Shown here in pieces: positions 15,631 through 16,846 of a stretch of 16,846 bases of DNA (its first letter is position 1; every line of letters starts with the position of its first letter). The translations under genes were made by a program, and so were the position numbers. The notes under the pieces are model-generated. The model worked only from the letters and a program-made list of their open reading frames with translations, ran no database searches and was not told the DNA's origin. The stretch is from an uncultured Eggerthellaceae bacterium (GTDB taxonomy: Bacteria > Actinomycetota > Coriobacteriia > Coriobacteriales > Eggerthellaceae), in contig CAMOLA010000043.1 of NCBI GenBank assembly GCA_946618265.1, positions 1 to 16,846 of the forward strand. Reading direction: 5' to 3'.

Positions 15631-16196
15631 GACGTACAGGGGCGCGTTGCGCATCCAATTCTGCTCGCGGTAGCCCGAGAGGCTGAAGCGGACCGCCCGA
15701 ACCTCGGGGTGCGCTCCTTTGAACGCCCGCAGGCTCTTGGCACGCAGGTTCTCCTCGGCCTTAATTATAGATCGAGCGAGTTGACCTTGCCGACGGGACA
15801 GCCGGTTCCTTCGGTTGCGGATATCCCCAGAAGCGATCCGGCTGCGGCGACGGCGTACTCGGGGGCGTTCTCGAAGAAGTACTTGAGGGACGTGATGGCC
15901 TTGGGGCAGGCCTGAACCTCGTCGAGTACGATGAGCGTTTCCCCTGGCCGTATCTCCATGTCGAGCACGAGCGCGAGCGAAGCGATAATCCTTGCGATGT
16001 CGAAGCCGGACTCGAAGTAGCCGCGCGCGAGCGAATCGTTATCGAGGCCGACGTAGGCGACGTTTTCAAAGTGGAGTCTCCCGAATTCCTTGAGCAGCCA
16101 CGTCTTGCCGACCTGCCTGGCGCCGTTGAGAATGAGCGGTTTGCGGCGCGAGCTGTCCTTCCAGGCGACCAGCTTTTCCATGAGGGCTCTTTCCAT
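15631..16196 (-). pseudogene. AAA ATPase (DUF4143 family) with internal deletion and frame change
   Basis: The first 143 codons (16196 down to 15765) are a good AAA_14 ATPase start: MERALMEKLVAWKDS, Walker A GARQVGKT (25-32), Walker B TLIVLDEVQ (87-95), AAGSLLG near 119-123 and VGKVNSLDL, then TAA. Intact relatives are about 400-450 residues and continue LDLYPM. Directly after the stop, in another frame (15762 down to about 15631), comes KAEENLRAKSLRAF, then RFSLSGYREQNWMRNAPLY, which is how this family ends. The middle, including most of the DUF4143 domain, is missing, with the junction near 15765-15770. ATG 16196 has AGGAGGGAG just upstream. The true end is lost, because the frame stays open into the opposite strand of the DUF554 gene. 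Such ATPases are common solitary accessory genes of unclear role. Confidence 0.85.
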
Positions 16197-16230
16197 ATGA
16201 CTCCCTCCTAAATAGATTACGCCCATATTA

Positions 16231-16304
16231 GAGCGGCAGTATGCATTAATAGGGACGTAATAGTGCTGCTGTCTACAATTTTAAGGACGTAATTACTACC
16301 GCTC
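16231..16304. repeat. Inverted repeat pair enclosing the ATPase promoter
   Basis: GAGCGGCAGTA (16231-16241) and TACTACCGCTC (16294-16304) are inverted copies matching at 10 of 11 positions, 52 bp apart. The inside also holds two direct copies of GGACGTAAT (16253-16261 and 16285-16293), 32 bp apart, and an inverted near-copy ATTACGCCC lies just outside (16216-16224). Confidence 0.55.
16246..16275 (-). promoter_or_regulatory. Putative promoter of the broken ATPase gene
   Basis: On the minus strand TAGACA (plus 16270-16275) and TATTAA (plus 16246-16251) are 18 nt apart. The -10 lies about 50 nt before the start codon at 16196. The pair is moderate, not consensus. Confidence 0.4.
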
Positions 16305-16395
16305 AACTGTCACAAGGCAAGTTTCTGCGCTCTAATTGTTTGTCGTCTCGTGTTCTCCCGTGTCGCCTCGTGCACGCATATGGCGTTTCGTTGTT

Positions 16396-16526
16396 GGGGA
16401 GTATTTTTGTCGGACAGCTTCAGGGATGTACTCACCCGTACTCACCACTGAGTACACTTTCTGTACTCAGCCCTCGGGGAGTGATCACGAGACCCTCGGG
16501 GAGTATATTGCCCGATATGGGGAGTA
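16396..16526. repeat. Cluster of eight GAGTA/TACTC half-sites
   Basis: Four GGGGAGTA-like sites lie at 16396-16403, 16476-16483 (ends in G), 16498-16505 and 16519-16526. Between the first and second are GTACTCA at 16428-16434, GTACTCA at 16438-16444, TGAGTAC at 16449-16455 and GTACTCA at 16463-16469. The first two GTACTCA copies are exactly 10 bp apart. The pair TGAGTACA (16449-16456) and TGTACTCA (16462-16469) is a perfect 8-bp inverted repeat with a 5-bp centre. CCCTCGGGGAGT occurs twice, 22 bp apart (16471-16482 and 16493-16504). The pattern resembles a multi-site protein binding region; no binding protein can be named. Confidence 0.6.
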
Positions 16527-16597
16527 TTGCGGTTTGCCTGCGGAAACGATGCCCGTTTCCCCAACAAGTGAGTTCCAAACGGGCAAGCCTGGTATCC

Positions 16598-16621
16598 GGC
16601 GGAGAGTGCGGGCGTCGAACC
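16598..16621 (-). other. 24-nt sequence like a tRNA-Ser 3' end (possible attachment-site remnant)
   Basis: Read on the minus strand, the segment gives GGTTCGA (end of T stem and T loop), two variable bases, CCCGC (T-stem 3' strand), ACTCTCC (acceptor 3' strand), discriminator G and CC. Upstream sequence does not continue a tRNA: the T-stem 5' strand pairs at only 3 of 5 positions and no GGAGAGT acceptor arm is found. It is therefore not a functional tRNA. A 3'-end copy alone is what integration into a tRNA gene leaves at the far end of an element. Confidence 0.4.
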
Positions 16622-16773
16622 AGACGATTCTGCAATGCGGACTTCTCGGGCGGCTGCAAGGGGCAATGCGTGCGCCTCCCTCATGACGACTCAGGTGTTC
16701 GCAAAGGGGCTCCGACAGGACATGCAAACGCCCCTCCATGAACGGCTCAATGTCACAAACGTCGGGATATATC

Positions 16774-16798
16774 TCCCAAATAGATGATATATTTGGGA
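16774..16798. promoter_or_regulatory. Operator-like inverted repeat before the last gene
   Basis: TCCCAAATA (16774-16782) and TATTTGGGA (16790-16798) are perfect 9-bp inverted arms with a 7-bp AT-rich centre, 29 nt before the ATG at 16828. A half-related GGGATATAT precedes at 16764-16772. The position near the promoter fits a repressor site, perhaps autoregulatory. Confidence 0.5.
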
Positions 16799-16827
16799 CA
16801 AACAGGAACACGCTGGGAGAAGGAAGC

Positions 16828-16846
16828 ATGAGGGAATTCGATTACA
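16828..16846 (+). CDS. Start of an unidentified gene running off the window
   Basis: ATG 16828 follows GGGAG (16815-16819) and AAGGA (16820-16824) and an operator-like inverted repeat, which together look like a real translation start. Only six codons (MREFDY) and one extra base are visible, too few to name a family. Confidence 0.45.

Larger units (their letters stand above)
16197..16827. other. Gene-poor region at the right end
   Basis: About 630 bases without a credible gene. From left to right it holds the ATPase ribosome site and promoter, the inverted-repeat pair, the GAGTA/TACTC cluster, two overlapping hairpin options at 16542-16584, the tRNA-Ser-like segment and the operator before the last gene. 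Open frames of 60-130 codons exist on both strands, but none has a recognisable domain, a ribosome site or a protein-like composition. Confidence 0.55.

Noticed and set aside
14863..15654. Minus-strand frame of 263 codons opposite the DUF554 gene
   Set aside because: Only its first two dozen or so codons resemble anything, and that is the C-terminal remnant of the broken ATPase. The rest is antisense to DUF554.
16231..16304. Insertion sequence or MITE bounded by terminal inverted repeats
   Set aside because: The arms are 11 bp with a mismatch, the interior is 52 bp and no target duplication is visible outside them; an operator or invertible segment is at least as likely.
16396..16526. CRISPR array
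   Set aside because: The repeated units are only 7-12 bp, occur in both orientations and have no uniform spacer length; no cas gene is near.
16598..16690. A complete tRNA-Ser gene on the minus strand
   Set aside because: The 5' acceptor strand, D arm, anticodon arm and most of the T-stem 5' strand cannot be found, so only a 3'-end resemblance is reported.
16336..16829. Open frames of 75-133 codons on both strands at the right end
   Set aside because: They cross the repeat cluster, give low-complexity Ser/Pro/Arg-rich translations with no domain and lack ribosome sites.

Overview
The window looks like chromosome from a moderately high-GC, anaerobic Gram-positive actinobacterium of the Coriobacteriia, most likely Eggerthellaceae. 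This is an inference from the gene set (LutABC, class III fructose-bisphosphatase, PPi-type phosphofructokinase, RsbU-like phosphatase), strong GGAGG-type ribosome sites and GC-rich third codon positions; no rRNA or other taxonomic marker is present.

Layout. Positions 1-188 hold the C-terminus of a lactaldehyde-type aldehyde dehydrogenase, closed by a terminator. Then come a lactate permease (lldP, 527-2206) with its own terminator and a separately promoted lactate-oxidation operon lutA-lutB-lutC (2331-5245). A universal stress protein gene (5374-5871) faces that operon across back-to-back terminators. A malate/lactate dehydrogenase of the Ldh2/YlbC type (6185-7315) is followed by two tandem hairpins built on a repeated unit. 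Next are a PPi-type phosphofructokinase (7601-8815) and, after a perfect 16-bp-arm palindrome, a class III fructose-1,6-bisphosphatase (8882-10834) read from TTG. uppP (10922-11824) follows with a structured leader. On the opposite strand is an 880-residue membrane PP2C/SpoIIE phosphatase fused to an RsbW-like ATPase domain (11906-14548); divergent from it is a DUF554 membrane protein (14771-15496).

How the genes fit together. The left two thirds read as a lactate and central-carbon block: lactaldehyde to lactate (aldehyde dehydrogenase), lactate uptake (LldP), lactate to pyruvate (LutABC, possibly also the Ldh2-family enzyme), and control of the fructose-6-phosphate/fructose-1,6-bisphosphate step in both directions (PPi-PFK and FBPase), useful to a cell that grows on lactate and must make sugars. 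UppP serves cell-wall lipid carrier recycling. The phosphatase/ATPase fusion is a probable partner-switching regulator whose targets are not in the window.

The right end (15497-16827) is different: gene-poor, with an ATPase gene (AAA/DUF4143 type) that has lost its middle, an inverted-repeat-flanked promoter, a cluster of eight GAGTA/TACTC half-sites partly spaced at helical-turn intervals, a 24-nt stretch like the 3' end of a serine tRNA, and an operator-like inverted repeat just before a gene that runs off the window. It reads as the decayed edge of a mobile island, and the half-site cluster is the least explained signal in the window.
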